A stretch of DNA of 64,000 nucleotides from Clitopilus passeckerianus (GCA_944990035.1 CALYLX010000066.1:1612001-1676000); one strand, 5' to 3'. Shown: positions 46,395 to 58,600, numbered from the stretch's first letter. Notes: a model not told the origin generated them from the sequence alone. A program made the numbers and translations.

Positions 46395-47946
46395 CTACCC
46401 GTTCGTAGTGGGTTGTGATTGACATTCCCGGAATCGGAGGTTTGACATCTCGAAGGAATAGTCCAGCTGGGAGGGGCTACCCGCATTGATGAATACGGAG
46501 TCGAACGACGCAGCTTTACGGACGTGCAGAAGGATTCTGCAAGAGAGTAAAGAGTGCATAACGCGCTGGAAACTATCGTGCTCGTTAGATGGATCACTTG
46601 TAGTAAGGCTTGCAGTGCGTACGTGTTAAGGAGGTCGACGAACTCAGCCTACAGTAGATTATAATGGTCAGAGTAGAACAAGATTGAACCAAAGACGACG
46701 CGTACTGGTCCAGCGACTAGAACGATAATGTTGCCCAGCGAAATGACTGTGATTGGCATGAGTAATGATGACCGGTTAAATAGAAGGGAGATGAATCTCA
46801 CGCGCAAGGTAGACGAAGTAAAAGACTCCGTCCGTATACAATGTTGTTACAAGACGGCTCTGGGTATGCCTGAAGCGACGAATGCCAATTACCAAGGTGA
46901 TGACCATGATTGCTAGAGAAACTACGTGAGCATGTGTAAAAGCAAGAATGAGGAACGCACTTACTAGCCTCAAAGACCATCAGTAATGCAAAGTCTGCGA
47001 AGAGGATTTGACTCCCTTCAGTCGGATAGCAGCCTTTGACGGTCGGTAATGGTGGAGCGCCGTCTGGTGAAATAGATCATGAGTGGAGATGGCATGGCGT
47101 ATGAAAGGATAGGGTCACATTTGAGAGATCGCAGAAATATGACGAGCACGGCTATTACGGCGATGTAGATGCTCTATGACAATGTGAGTTCGGAGTTTAG
47201 GATTGTGAGGGTCGTGGCACATACGGTGTAGAACACGATTAAGCAGGTAAGAAGCTTCCGGTTATTGCCCGATAATGCGAAGGTCCGTAATACTAGGATC
47301 GCTGAAAATCGTAAAATGGTGAGCAAAAGAGCAAGAATATCAGAGGCGGAGTCACCTTCAGCCCATCCAATCCCAAATGCAGTCGCCCCTGCAGAATACT
47401 ATCAGTGAGATATCTAACAGAGGTGCAGCAGCGGGCTTACAAGAAGCAGCTGAGTATATCTTGTAGCAGGTCTGTCGCAGAATGGTTAGCTTTTCGTGGT
47501 CGATAGTAGAGCTGGATGATACGCACATCGTCAGGAACGTTTGAGGCAGTAGCGTCTACCGAGACCGTCAGTGAAAGAGGCTGTGGGATTAAAAGATGGC
47601 GCACAATAGATGACAAGAGATACGTCCGCGAAAGTCGGATATCTTGCTAGAAGGAAGAGTGCCTTCCCAAAGCCCCACTTGGCTCGCCAAATGAGTTGGA
47701 CCTGCTTTTGCTGGTAAGGGATGGTCTGGATAGCGAATGGGAGGAAAACATGCCTCGAGTTCAAGGGTCAGAAGGTAATCATACACCTGTAGGATTGCGT
47801 TTAACGACGGCGGGGCGGATATTTCACGAGGGTTACGGACCAGGAGAGCAAAGCTGGCGACTGGTGCAGATGTCAATGAAGGATCGTTGCGGTATGGAAT
47901 GAGAGTGAGAATTACCATTGGTATACTGGATCAGAGACTTGAGCAT
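46395..47946 (-). CDS. DUF6533-type seven-transmembrane protein
   Basis: Fourteen small exons on the minus strand give 289 residues: 47916-47946, 47841-47860, 47754-47786, 47605-47701, 47527-47555, 47441-47471, 47356-47388, 47225-47301, 47119-47173, 46965-47063, 46802-46921, 46706-46746, 46623-46648 and 46395-46572. The N-terminus (VASFALLVYDYLLTLELE, then VQLIWRAKWGFGKALFLLARY) is the DUF6533 signature of a basidiomycete 7TM family. C-terminal RVMHSLLSCRILLHVRK also fits the family. Function unknown. Seven exons are 20-33 nt. The intron 47702-47753 uses a GC donor, needed for phase and family sequence. Confidence 0.75.
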
Positions 47947-48931
47947 TCTTGGGACAGTCAAGATTTAAGGAAAAGACGAACTTTGACGGTTTGCAGTAAA
48001 GTTGCAGAGTGCACCAGAGCGTTGAAAGAAACTTCAGGCTCCCCCATCTATCATTCCTCCAACCAACTCGACTTTCAATCGTACGCGGCCTGCGTGAGCT
48101 ACGTTTTGAAAGACGTCTGAGGGCTACGGCGCTGGGGTTCGGTATGTGGTGTGAAGGAGAGAAGCGACGTAGCCGCGATCTCAGTTCAATCCTTCGAATC
48201 ATGAAACCCCGTATGGTCGCATCAGGGAAGATTGGAAAAGGGCTAAGCAGTTTTGGATGGCCATGTGAAAGATGGTGCATCAAAAATCCTTCCCCGATAG
48301 GAGAGCGGTCAGCAGACTGCAAATCCTTCAGCCTCGAGGCTTCATTTTAGTTCTCTTCCACCAAGCAATTACTGCCAGGAGGTGTACTAAACCAGTGGGT
48401 TAAACCAAGTTCACAGATTCAGCCTCCAGCACAAGCATGCCGAAGAACCTCTCAACCCGCAGTGCCAAGCCGTCAGTGTAAACCGCGCGGCACCTCTTCG
48501 AACACGGGCTTTGCTCCCACTGGGTCGAGAACGGTCAAAGTCCCAGCGATCTCAGTTGCCCTCAACCTAGACAGCCGAAAGAGCACAACGGAATCATATC
48601 ATGGTATCGGTCTAATTGGTCCAGGACCGATGTGAATTCTTGGCAGAACAGATGATGGTAATTAAAGGAATTACGGTTTATAGCCACTTCTCCTCCGAAA
48701 TCATCCTGCTTTGTGAAGTGCGTACGGTTTCCTGTTTGAAACTGGGATGCCAGGGAGTCGCCAGCGGGATGTCAAGCTTTCAAGGTTTGAGCTTTGGGAT
48801 TAGGGGCCGGACCACCGGGTACACGTCCCATCGGGGACAGCCGAATCAATTCGCATGCTCTAAATTTAGCTCGTTTCGTTTCATTCAACTTCGTTGGGCA
48901 GGCACAGGCTCATCATCAGTCTTCAACCACC
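47947..48931. other. Divergent intergenic region
   Basis: About 1 kb between the DUF6533 gene (minus) and KDSR (plus). No coding frame with support. Confidence 0.45.
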
Positions 48932-50197
48932 ATGTTCTTCTCAAAAAAGTGGAATCCGCAAGGTCTGGTAAGTATCTTCCTCATACGCACGAGCAGTTTC
49001 AGACTAATTCTTTTTCTAATAGCATTGTTATATCACTGGAGGTAGCACTGGGCTCGGCCTCGCACTCGCCCGTTTGCTCGTCTTGCACGGTGCACACGTA
49101 TCGATTGTGGCGCGAAATGAGAAGAAACTGAAGGATGCTCTGGAGAAGCTAGAGGTACGAGACTATTCCTCCTTTCTCTGCAAGTGATTTACCTGCCGTT
49201 TTGCAGGATGCACGCGTCAACTCATCCCAGATACTGAAGAGCTATTCATTCTCCCTGAATACTGCCAGCGAGTCAGCTGAAGCTCTCCGAACGGCATGCC
49301 TACCACATGATGGAAAGGCTCCAGATGCTGTATTTGCTTGCGCAGGGAGCTCCAAACCCATGTTCTTTGTCGACATGACAGAGCAGGATATGGTTGATGG
49401 GATGACGAACGGCTACTGGGTTCAGGCTTGGACGGCATTCGTACGTTCTCTCATTTATGACCACTGCACATCACTAACACTGGCTACCCTTAGGCAGCTG
49501 CGAAGATGATAGCCAAGCAGGAGAAGAAAGGCAACAAAATCGTACTCGTATCATCGACCCTGGGCTATATCTCGTTCATAGGCTGGGCATCCTATGCACC
49601 GGCTAAACATGCTCTTCGCGGTGAGGCTTCTGTACAAGCTGAACCAACGCCCTACTCACTTCTTTTCCGACAGGACTCGCTGATACTCTTCATTCCGAAC
49701 TCCAGCTTTACGATACTGATGTTCACATCTTCTTCCCTCCAACGATGTTCACCCCTGGCTATGACACTGAGAACGAAACCAAGCCCAAAATCACAAAGGA
49801 GATTGAGAGCACCGACGATGGCCTGACCGCTGAGCAAGCAGCTCACGCCATGTTTACAGGTGTGTTATTTCACCTCGCTGTCCCATTCTGCCTTCTCAAA
49901 GGAACTCTCTTTCTAGGTGTCCAAAAGGGCAATGCTCATATTACTGGAGATCTCATCACGTCTCTTTTCAGGTCAGCCACGCGGGGTGCTGCACCAGTGA
50001 ATAGCTTCTTCCTGGATAGTCTATTGGACTTTGCTGCATACGTACGTTTACCGCTCCGTGAAATCATGGGAAACCTCATCGCTGAACACTGTCCGCAGAT
50101 TGCTACACCTATCTGGCGTCGGTCCGTCGAGAAAAAGGTCGTTGCTCATAGAGCCGAGCACCGCCAGTACCTCAAGGGCACCGGTTTCCTCGAGTAG
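48932..50197 (+). CDS. TSC10: 3-ketodihydrosphingosine reductase (KDSR/Tsc10)
   Basis: This 331-residue short-chain dehydrogenase should reduce 3-ketosphinganine to sphinganine with NADPH, the second step of sphingolipid synthesis at the ER. Exons are 48932-48967, 49023-49154, 49207-49440, 49494-49620, 49674-49859 and 49917-50197. The cofactor loop TGGSTGLG is at residues 17-24, and SIVARNEKKL follows the second strand. Catalytic Ser154/155, Tyr168 and Lys172 (YAPAK) are intact, as is the FPPTMFTPGYDTEN segment typical of KDSR. A hydrophobic C-terminal stretch (SFFLDSLLDFAAYVRLPL) fits ER-membrane association. Confidence 0.93.
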
Positions 50198-50640
50198 AAG
50201 TGATCTTCTGCACGGCGTTTGTCGGCTCCAGCTGGGTGTCTGCTGGTAACTTATTGTTTTCTATACCTATACACATTATACGATGCCCTAGAGCCCATCA
50301 CGGACATTTACCACGAGTACGTAGCTTACTTATCTGACTGTAGATTTCCTACCCTCCGATATATGTATCCGTTCCGCGACCTCGCATTCAATACTTGCTA
50401 TAGGACTGGTGGCTCATATTCCGACTGATGCAACAATGGGAGTCGTTCCTACTTCTGGCCGGCAGAGCTGCGGATCACCTGCGTCATGAACACCCCAGAT
50501 TTCACCGGCGTCTAAAGCTCTTTCGAGAAGATTCCTTGAGAAACAGTCCCACGAGGAGGAGGCGTTTATAGAGTTAGAGATATCCGCCAAATAGCCCTTC
50601 TACGGAACCCAAATTCTTCCTCCTTATCTTGGACAATCTC
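50198..50640. other. Intergenic, no gene seen
   Basis: Short gap between two plus-strand genes without further features. Confidence 0.5.
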
Positions 50641-51402
50641 ATGTCCTATTTGAACCGAACCCCATTATCTTCGTATTCAATCAGTTACCGTCGGCGACCT
50701 AGAGGCCCGAGTCCTTCACCAGTCCAGGTTCACAGGGTAGCAGTGGACGCTATAGCATCTCTTCGAAGAATAGGTGTCGTTGGCTGTTTCGTTGGCGGAT
50801 ATGCATGCAAACTATTCGGGACTACGAGGCAGCCTAATGTAAGCCATTGATCGAGTGTCACACCGTAAAGCCCTGACGATAATTAGGACCTTGACATCTT
50901 ATGCCTTGACACTAGTTTACCTCAAGAGGAGATAAAGAGGAAGCTAGTCGCTGAGAATCCTCAGTTTTATCTAGTCAATCCTCGAAACAGGTTGGCCTCA
51001 TACAAGGTGCTATGGTACCACATCACGGACACGGACTCATGCCTCAAGGTGGACCTACTCCTTCCCGGAGTTCTTAACATCCCAAACATCCCTTCGTCGT
51101 CAATTACCAGAAGAAATGACAAGGGTCTTCCATGCGCACCGTTGTCCTTGGTTCTCCTACTCAAGCTTCAGGCATGGATTCACCATGGGGAGTCCTTGGA
51201 ATACAGGTTCATAGCAAAGCAGCCCGCGGATGTGAAAGATATCGACGAACTACTCGCGGAAGCAGCGAAGAGGGGAATCACACCACGCTCCCACGACTTT
51301 CTTCCAAAAACATTTCTCAGTACCTCGGTGACTCGCGTACGTACTTATATTTCCAGATATCCCAGCTCCGTATCCAGCCGGAAGAAGCTGGGCATGATAT
51401 AG
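50641..51402 (+). CDS. Nucleotidyltransferase-fold protein (agaricomycete family)
   Basis: Two exons (50641-50838 and 50887-51402) give 237 residues. Residues about 45-75 read FVGGYACKLFG then NDLDILCLD, the Gly-Gly plus Asp-x-Asp signature of minimal nucleotidyltransferase folds. A third acidic residue follows in CLKVDLLLPG. This matches a family found repeatedly in mushroom genomes, whose substrate is unknown. The continuing segment (APLSLVLLLKLQAW, RFIAKQPADVKDIDELL) is helical and typical of that family. A GTACGT lies at 51337, but reading straight through gives the family's normal C-terminus, so no intron was called there. Confidence 0.75.
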
Positions 51403-51835
51403 TGCTGAGACTTAGCATGCGATGTACGTTTTATGAGCATTGCGGGAGGAATCTTGCCTCCAGGCCATGTATCCGCCATCAGTCGCACTAAGGGCGTAGT
51501 AATCGACATGTAATATATTGTTTGATTGCGATCTCCCCCTTCGATTTCTGCCACGGGACCTGAAGTATTGACGTTGAAATTTCAGAGAGTGAGACTGGAA
51601 TACCATAGCTCTGGCTAGCCCGCAGCTTGGAAAGGTGCCTCAGGCCTGGACGATGGCACTTGGCAACGGCCGACTGTGGCGGTGTAGCAGGTACGTCGTC
51701 CTCAAACAGCATTGCCATCATTTTTCGTTGCCTTAAATACCGCATGCTCTGCACTTCTCGTCGTCCACTCTGGCTGGCCCAGGACCTCCGGCGTTGACGC
51801 CTCGATATCGCATATCCCTCAGACTCACAGAATCA
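51403..51835. other. Intergenic / synaptobrevin 5' leader
   Basis: No gene seen. The 3' part is presumably the untranslated first exon of the synaptobrevin gene. Confidence 0.5.
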
Positions 51836-52429
51836 ATGTAAGCATCCGGGCAACTGATTCACCGACCTTGCTCTAACGACTGGTGTATCTCGACAGGGCT
51901 GTTGCAGAATACCAACCCGCCTCCCTCTACGACCCTCACACAAGCAACCTGGATGTTGAAGCTGGACCCTCTGCTCCACCGGTACATTCGCCTAGAAGCC
52001 CACGTGTAGCCGCCGTACAAGAACAAATCGATGAAACAATGGCAGTTATGAGGGATAACATTAGCAGGATCACTGCTCGGGGAGAACGTATTCAAGATCT
52101 GGAATCTCGGACAGGTGTGATATGCTTCTTGTTTCTCTTCATAGCGCTAAACGCTCATCGTAAATCTCAGAAATTCTGGCCGAATCTGCCCGCGGTTTCC
52201 GTCGATCAGCCAAGCGGGTGAGGAAGGAGATGTACTGGAAGGAAATGAAGGTACGGCCGCCTCTGCCTCGAGCTCGTGGGCGGGTGAATAATATCATATA
52301 CAGATGAGATTTATCATCGCCCTCGCTGTAATAGTCGTTGTGGGCCTTACGGTTCTCTCCATTGTTCAAGCCATCCGGTCGAAACAGCCCAAACCCGTGG
52401 CGGGTGTGGCGGCTGCTCCTTCCCATTGA
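51836..52429 (+). CDS. SNC1: Synaptobrevin-type R-SNARE (Snc1/VAMP) with start codon split by an intron
   Basis: This 141-residue v-SNARE acts in fusion of secretory vesicles with the plasma membrane. Coding exons are 51836-51837, 51897-52114, 52171-52250 and 52304-52429. The initiating ATG is made only by splicing: AT at 51836-51837 joins G at 51897 across a GTAAGC...CGACAG intron. No upstream in-frame ATG was found. The SNARE motif covers about residues 38-98, with the zero-layer Arg at about 62 (ITARGERIQ) and the family hallmark ARGFRRSAKRVRKEMYWKE just before the membrane. The C-terminal anchor is about 102-123 (FIIALAVIVVVGLTVLSIVQ). Confidence 0.9.
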
Positions 52430-52755
52430 AATATGTGTCGTAGCCGAGTGGATGTAGCTACTTTGCCAGAGTTATAGAACCGTGCATTTTTCCTGTGTGA
52501 AAATTTTAATGAATATTCGGAAGACATGTCAATCTGATATCATTGCGCTCGTCCTTCTAGCATGCAAGGATGATTTTGAAGGCCATCGACCTGGTCTTTC
52601 GCCCATATGAATGATTCATCCAGAAGACCAGAGAGCTGACCCATTCAAACAGTTTGTGCGCGTAATTGTCCACTGGGCAGCCAATGGCTCTGTAGACTGT
52701 ACAGTGATTTCGCCCTGCTTCCTCAAACAGCCCGAGCGGGCGACGCAAAAAGCTT

Positions 52756-52861
52756 TGACGAGAGTGGGATTCGAACCCACGCCCTTTCGGACCAGATGTA
52801 CGAGGCAGCAACTGCCTTGGTCTCCTTAGTCTGGCGCCTTAGACCGCTCGGCCATCTCGCC
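52756..52861 (-). tRNA. tRNA-Leu(AAG) with intron, second copy
   Basis: Near-identical to the gene at 6581-6685: same acceptor, D-arm, anticodon AAG, variable arm and T-arm. The intron differs by a few bases (one inserted base and a CAGCAACTG variant). It lies 46 kb from the first copy and in the same orientation. Confidence 0.92.
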
Positions 52862-52993
52862 ATGAAATGTAGTTCACAGATAACAATCTGGGGGGTCAAT
52901 CAACTCTCGGATCGTAGGTCAGGGTCGTGGGTGCAAATTCAGTGATGGTATCATGGATATATATCTACAATGGTTTTTTCTTATAACAGCCGT
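52862..52993. other. Spacer
   Basis: Nothing seen between the tRNA and the next candidate coding frame. Confidence 0.4.
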
Positions 52994-53434
52994 CTAACCT
53001 ACGACCACAAATCGCATAAGGCCGGGAGAGTGTAATAGAGGAGTCACAGGGGTGAAGCAGGCTATTGAAGGACTTCTAACAGGCAGCTGAAGTGGGGCGG
53101 ATCGAGGTTGGAGAGGTTGCGGGGCAGATTTCTGCCTGTTCGCTCTCGTCATGGATCGTCGGGCGAGGTGCTCATCTTCGTCATCTTCGTCTGGTAAGTC
53201 TATACCGTATGACATGTACGCAACCAGCTGGTCATTGATACGAGACGGATTTGAATCAATAGCCATATCATCGGAATCCTGCGCAGGGAGAAAAGTGACA
53301 GGGTTATGTTGAGCGAAGTAGGTGTGTTCAATCATGGATTCTTTGAAAAGTAGTGATTCGTGGTCGCCTAGTGGTGTATCCTGTGTATTGAGGCTTAGGA
53401 TATCGGCCTCGAAGTCAACACTCCTCAGGTTCAA
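52994..53434 (-). CDS. Hypothetical protein, acidic then basic, unrecognised
   Basis: An open minus-strand frame of 146 codons with the nearest upstream ATG/alternative start at 53434. Its N-terminal part is acidic (AQDSDDMAIDSNPS, DLPDEDDEDEHLARR). It is followed by a Pro/Gln/Arg-rich part (KSAPQPLQPRSAPLQLPVR). The frame stays open upstream of 53434, so an additional 5' exon is likely. I do not recognise the family. Length and composition favour a real gene only weakly. Confidence 0.35.
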   Translation of the reverse strand: MNLRSVDFEADILSLNTQDTPLGDHESLLFKESMIEHTYFAQHNPVTFLPAQDSDDMAIDSNPSRINDQLVAYMSYGIDLPDEDDEDEHLARRSMTRANRQKSAPQPLQPRSAPLQLPVRSPSIACFTPVTPLLHSPGLMRFVVVG

Positions 53435-54070
53435 TAGATCGTAATGAGTGGGGTTCTCGCCATGGTCCCTAGCACAGCTGGTAACTGATTGATTCAGAGA
53501 AGTGAATGAGCTACCTGCTTGGACTCAAGTAAGAGATTACAATAAGGATTATCTTAAGAAGGCTCAGGAAGCTATTTGGAACGAACTAGGGTCGCACCTG
53601 GGGTTCGATGACTTCTTATATCACCATTCAGGTAGTCGAGTCTACACGCCACACAATAGAGTAAGATAAGGTCACCTTCATCACCGTAGCGCTGACGACA
53701 AATTGGACCCACTGTCAACCCACCGTCGCCAAGTAGCGAACAAGACTAGGTAACCTGACGTTATGTCGAGAAATATGGCACAGATAGTGCAGGAAGTCAC
53801 TTGGTCAAGTTGAGCCAATAGGTTACCGCACTTGCGATCTCGAGTGCCTTGCACGACGCAGGGGTGTTAAGACTTAACGGTCAGCCAGCGAGTTAGCGCT
53901 GGATTGAGCGCTCAGAGTGTTGGTTGGTTGTCATCCTAGTCCGAGTCGGACCGATGGTTGCCGGAATTCGACACACAGATAATAAGGATTGTTCTGTACA
54001 ATGGCTTGAGGGTGAAACGCCTTGGTCTTTCGACATCTCCATGTATATCGTTAACTCTGGTTTCTACTAT
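53435..54070. other. Intergenic, possible short coding remnant
   Basis: A plus-strand frame 53493-53669 is open for 58 codons and looks protein-like (LKKAQEAIWNELGSHLGFDD). It has no start codon and no clean splice partner, so it is not called as a gene. Confidence 0.3.
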
Positions 54071-55378
54071 TTATAAATGTGCATCTGGTGAATCTTTGTT
54101 CACAAATGGGTAGTCAATATATCCAACAGCGGCATCAGGCTGATCTCCACGGGTGTAGAACGTCTTCCGGTTGTATGCGTTGAGGGAGATGTCCTTCTTC
54201 AATCGTAGCGGTAGGTCGGGCTGAGGATGAACCTTTCTTAGTATCGGTTGCCAACAACGGACGGTGTGTCCACCTACATTCGAGAGGAATGATCGTCCCA
54301 TTGCAATAAGTTCGCCTGTTTCCTCCGCCCTCTTCAGTGCCGTCTCTCGAGTATATCCACCAGCGCTAATGTAGGGTCGTGGTCCCCAAATTTCCCGAAG
54401 GAAGTCGTTGCTCTCGTGCTCCAATGCCTCCCGATCATTATCGCCCCTTGCTCGAGGCTCGACGACATGAATATAAGCCATGTTCGGGTACCGACTCTTT
54501 AGCTCAGAAGCGAGGTGAGTAAATTGAGGTTTAGGATCTAGCATTCTCATGCCTAGAACACAGAGTTAGTCGGTGCGCCTCCTAAAAACTGTAGAATGGT
54601 TGCCTTGAAAATCGCTCCAGGGACTCAACCGAATACCAGTTCGCTCCTCCCCGACCGCCTGGCTGACAGCCTCCACTATCTCGAGGGCGAACCTGCTGCG
54701 ATTCCCGATCGAACCGCCATAAATATCGGCGCGTTTGTTAGAAACATCTTGTAGGAACTGGTCGACAAGATAGCCGTTTGCTCCATGGATCTCAACCCCA
54801 TCAAAACCTGCATACTTGACGGCGTTCTCAGCCGCTTTGGCGTATAAATTTACATATTCCTTTATTTCATCGACCGTTAGCTGACGGGGGACAGGATCCG
54901 ATTTATCTGGTAAGGATATTGGGGAAGGAGCGACGAAAGCGTCAGGGAGACCTTCCGCACTCAGCGTTTGAGGAGATGCGGCTCGCCCTAACGCCCAAAG
55001 TTGGAGAACGATGAAGGAGTCCTTGGAGTGCACCGCATCAGTCACCTGTCGTCCATCATGCATCAGTTCCTGAGTACATTTAGTTGTTGTGGGCCTCCGT
55101 ACCTGCTTCCATGCTGCAATTTGTTCTGCGCTCCAAATACCGGGAATGTTGGGATATCCTCCAGCCTTAGCCGCGATAAAGGTAGCCTCTGTCACAAGGA
55201 GCGTTCCAGGAACGCTGGCTCGCTGGGAATAATATTCCCTGACTAGATCTACGACCGGAACATGCGTCGTCTTGGTAGATCTGAACCTTGTCAGAGGTGC
55301 CAAAACGATGCGATGGCCAAGGATTAGTGGGCCAACTTCGACAGTTTGGAAGAGTTTTGGGAGATCAGCGTTCGACAT
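54071..55378 (-). CDS. Old Yellow Enzyme-type NADH:flavin oxidoreductase
   Basis: This 380-residue paralogue of the gene at 16649 has all usual catalytic residues: LQLWALGR with Trp, EIHGANGYLVDQF with His, Asn and Tyr, and SAGGYTRETA with AMGRSFLSN for FMN phosphate. It should reduce activated alkenes with NAD(P)H. Exons on the minus strand are 55103-55378, 54604-55045, 54278-54552 and 54071-54220. Intron positions equal those of the paralogue. The second intron (54553-54603) must use a GC donor (CAAG|GCAACC), as no GT in reach preserves phase. The start was set at MSNADLPKLF; an ATG 18 nt upstream is in frame. Confidence 0.9.
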
Positions 55379-55667
55379 TATCTTGACTTCTGTCACCTGT
55401 CATGCGTTCTTATGGAGCCGGGATACGGAAGCAAATGGGCCGGATGCTTATCAACCCATGCCAGATGACGCGATTCCCAGAATAAACGCCTGCGACAGAA
55501 GCCGAGATCGCCATCCACTGGGCACACGGCAAGATCTGCGTTATTACTTCAGTATACGGGGACTCTTCTCCAGCATGCACAAATGAAATATACACCAAAG
55601 ACTATAGAATACAAAGCAAGACGTGAGCGATATGTCGTAATTTACACCCAAGTCGTAATCATTTCCA

Positions 55668-58600
55668 TTACGTCAATCTCTTACAATAATCTGGATTTCC
55701 CGCAGGGTTCTGCAAAGCAAGATTTAGTTACAGGATGCGTAGGATTCGGGAAACCGTGATACATACCAGAGCCCATCGAGGGAAATCGACAACTTTACCG
55801 CTACCACCTGCCACAGCGAAAGTGAAAACGAAAACCATGACCTGTGTACCTCCATCAAGAGCGGCAGACATCAAGAAGTTGTACTTCCTGAACCATCTTG
55901 GGCGGTATCGACGCAAGTAGTACTGAGAAAATACGGCCAGACAGAAGGTGGTAAACACTGAGCTGTTGATGCCAACATTCAGATATCCCAGTGTCCCTTG
56001 ATTGATGTCAGTCGATGGAGGGATGTGAGCGACTGTGGTAGAACGTACAACAGAGGATCGGTGTCACGACCTTATTAAAACCGAACTTCGGCCATTTGAG
56101 ATGGAGCAACCAGAACGGAATAGGCACGGCAAGTCCAATGACTACGGAGAAAGGAACAATCTTCGGCCGATAAGAAAACGAATAAAGTGATAGGTAACGC
56201 GATACTCACTGCGTAACGTCCACTCGGAGAGTACAGGTGTCCACCAAGAGCGCCCCAGGTGATGGCGTTGCTGTTGAAGGACTGTACTTGCTGTCCCGAC
56301 CACTATAGATGGTGTGCCGTGAGGAAACCGGAAATTCTATGCGCAGGCATTACTCACAATGTTTGATCCTTGAACGTCCAGCAAGATCTCACGCCGGCTT
56401 TCAATGATGACCTTCATGATAACGTAGTTCAGTAATCCTCCCTGATACTAGTCAGATATGTCGCAAGTTAGATTTAAAGATGTACTCACGACCACTGCAC
56501 CGAGGGATTGAACGGTGAATGTAACCCGGGGAGGGAGTTTCGTATATTGGCCCTATTAATGGTAAGCCGATCAAAAAGAATAGTTATGATCGAGTTCCAT
56601 ACCATTTTCAGATCGCGGATGAGTCCTCGCGCCTGATCGAGGGTGTTGAAGCCATAGAGTGTAAAGTACATGTTCGCCTGAGGGCTGCCACGGATAAGTG
56701 CAGCGCCGAGCATTTGCACCAGACTTTGAATATTGGGAGAGAAACCTGAGAAGGCTCGGTGAGTACGGCTTTCCAAGAGTCTGTTGTGATAAAAGAGCTC
56801 ACCCGTAATTGCATAGACGGTGATAACGAATGGGAGGAAGATGGCAGACACTAAGAGTCCGACAATCAAGGCCCACCTTTCCGAGGATTAATAAACGGTA
56901 ACTTGCAAAGTCCGAAATACCTACCATGGAAGGCCGGAATGACCAGTGTAGAGAGTGGCCATGGCCATCGCAAAGCTACCAAGGAAAGTTGCGAGATACC
57001 ACCACATCGGGACCTCTTTGTAAACCTGCATCTTTTCCAAATGAGGATCGTAGGTTTCTCCGGCCTTTGCAGGGAAAAGTATCGTTAGAACCTTGCATGA
57101 AGGGATCACGATCGAATGCAGACTTACCCGATACTTCTGGATAACGCTGATGATGTCCTTTCCGTACCATAGAACAACGTGCATAACGGTTGCTCCGATT
57201 GCGAGATTAGCACCGATCTTGCTGATCACCTGCGAGCTTGCGAACCACGGAAGACCCTGCAAAGTGCCCGATGTCAGTAGGTGATGGTGGCGCTAGTCGC
57301 CACATGAAGACCTTACCTCTACCGCGAGCTTGGCTTCGTCGAGTTTAAGCTGGTCGTCGAGGATCCTTAGCTGCTGGAATCGTGTACCGTTCTCATAGAA
57401 AAGCTGTTGCGACAGGAATGGGAAGCTTTGGCCGTTCCATACGTTCTTGTGGTATGCGATGCAGAAGACGAGCCTGTGAGCAGTGACGATGTCAGAATGA
57501 TCAAGATTGACGGTCGATCGGGTACATACATGCAAATAGCCGTCCCCGAGTAAAGTGATAGCTGGGTCGAGATTGGGGTGAATAGAGCGCCAATGGAGCC
57601 TCCACCTGACCCGACGTAATTCCAGTCAAGGCAAAATGCGAATGCACCCAAGCCTTCGTTGCCGGCGGCGCCGCCTACAACCATGAGCTGTTAGTTTTTG
57701 GCACTACCGTTCAAGGCCGAGACCATACCGAAGATTCTGGTGACCCAGGCGCTGTCTTGTCTGGCGAGGCAGAAAATACTGATGCCGGTCAAAGTCCTAA
57801 GCGACTAGATTAAGTTCTGATAAGCCCAGAGCCAAGCGTATCGGACTCACGGAGCAATGTATTCGGGGAACCATTCCCATACGAAGATGCCAATGAAGGT
57901 AAGCCAGAAGAACTTGACACGTTTCTTCTGAAGCATAATCTTCTTTCCACGATGGAGGGCATCGAAGAGTTGAACAGTGGGGAGCAGGTTGGGGAAGACG
58001 ATGTACGTCGGGTAGACAAGGAAGGACCGCATAAGACCTAGTCGCATGATTAGCCGCAAGTATATTTCAGCTCATGAAGAACGTACCGCCAAGGCCATAG
58101 CCGATGAGTTGAGAACCAATAAGGGTGAAGATTCCAACACCGACGTTGGGTTGGATGCCATAGAAGAGGTCGTCCGCGGCAAAGATACTGATCGCCAATG
58201 CAGAGTCGGCGGCAGTGGATGCAAAGATGGTGATTGCGACGTGCTCCTTGATGTCTATGCAATGGACCGTCAGAAACAGTTCCATGTGATTAATGATGGG
58301 TCTTACTGAATTCGCTTGGGTTCATGAAGCGCCAGAAACGATTGTTCGTCATCCTGAATTTCGGGTGGGGGTTGCCTGGGCCGGGGATGAACTCTTCCAT
58401 GAGGCGTCCGAGGATATAGGCGAGGATCTGGAGGAAGAGCTGGCTGACGTATACGGTCTGAGGGCGGAAGTACTGCGCGAGGTAGGGGTGTCAGTAGAGT
58501 AACGAGCCCGTAATATAGAACACCTACGAAGATCTGACCCAGAACAGAGCCGAAACATGCGAGACCTACACCAAGAAACCACATCCTGAAGGTGAAGCAA

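Noticed and set aside
51337..51378. GTACGT donor with downstream AG near the end of the nucleotidyltransferase-fold gene
   Set aside because: Reading through gives the family's usual C-terminus, whereas splicing would shift the frame away from it.
53493..53669. 58-codon plus-strand frame, protein-like
   Set aside because: A start codon is missing and possible splices from the ATG at 53448 give a frame with a stop.
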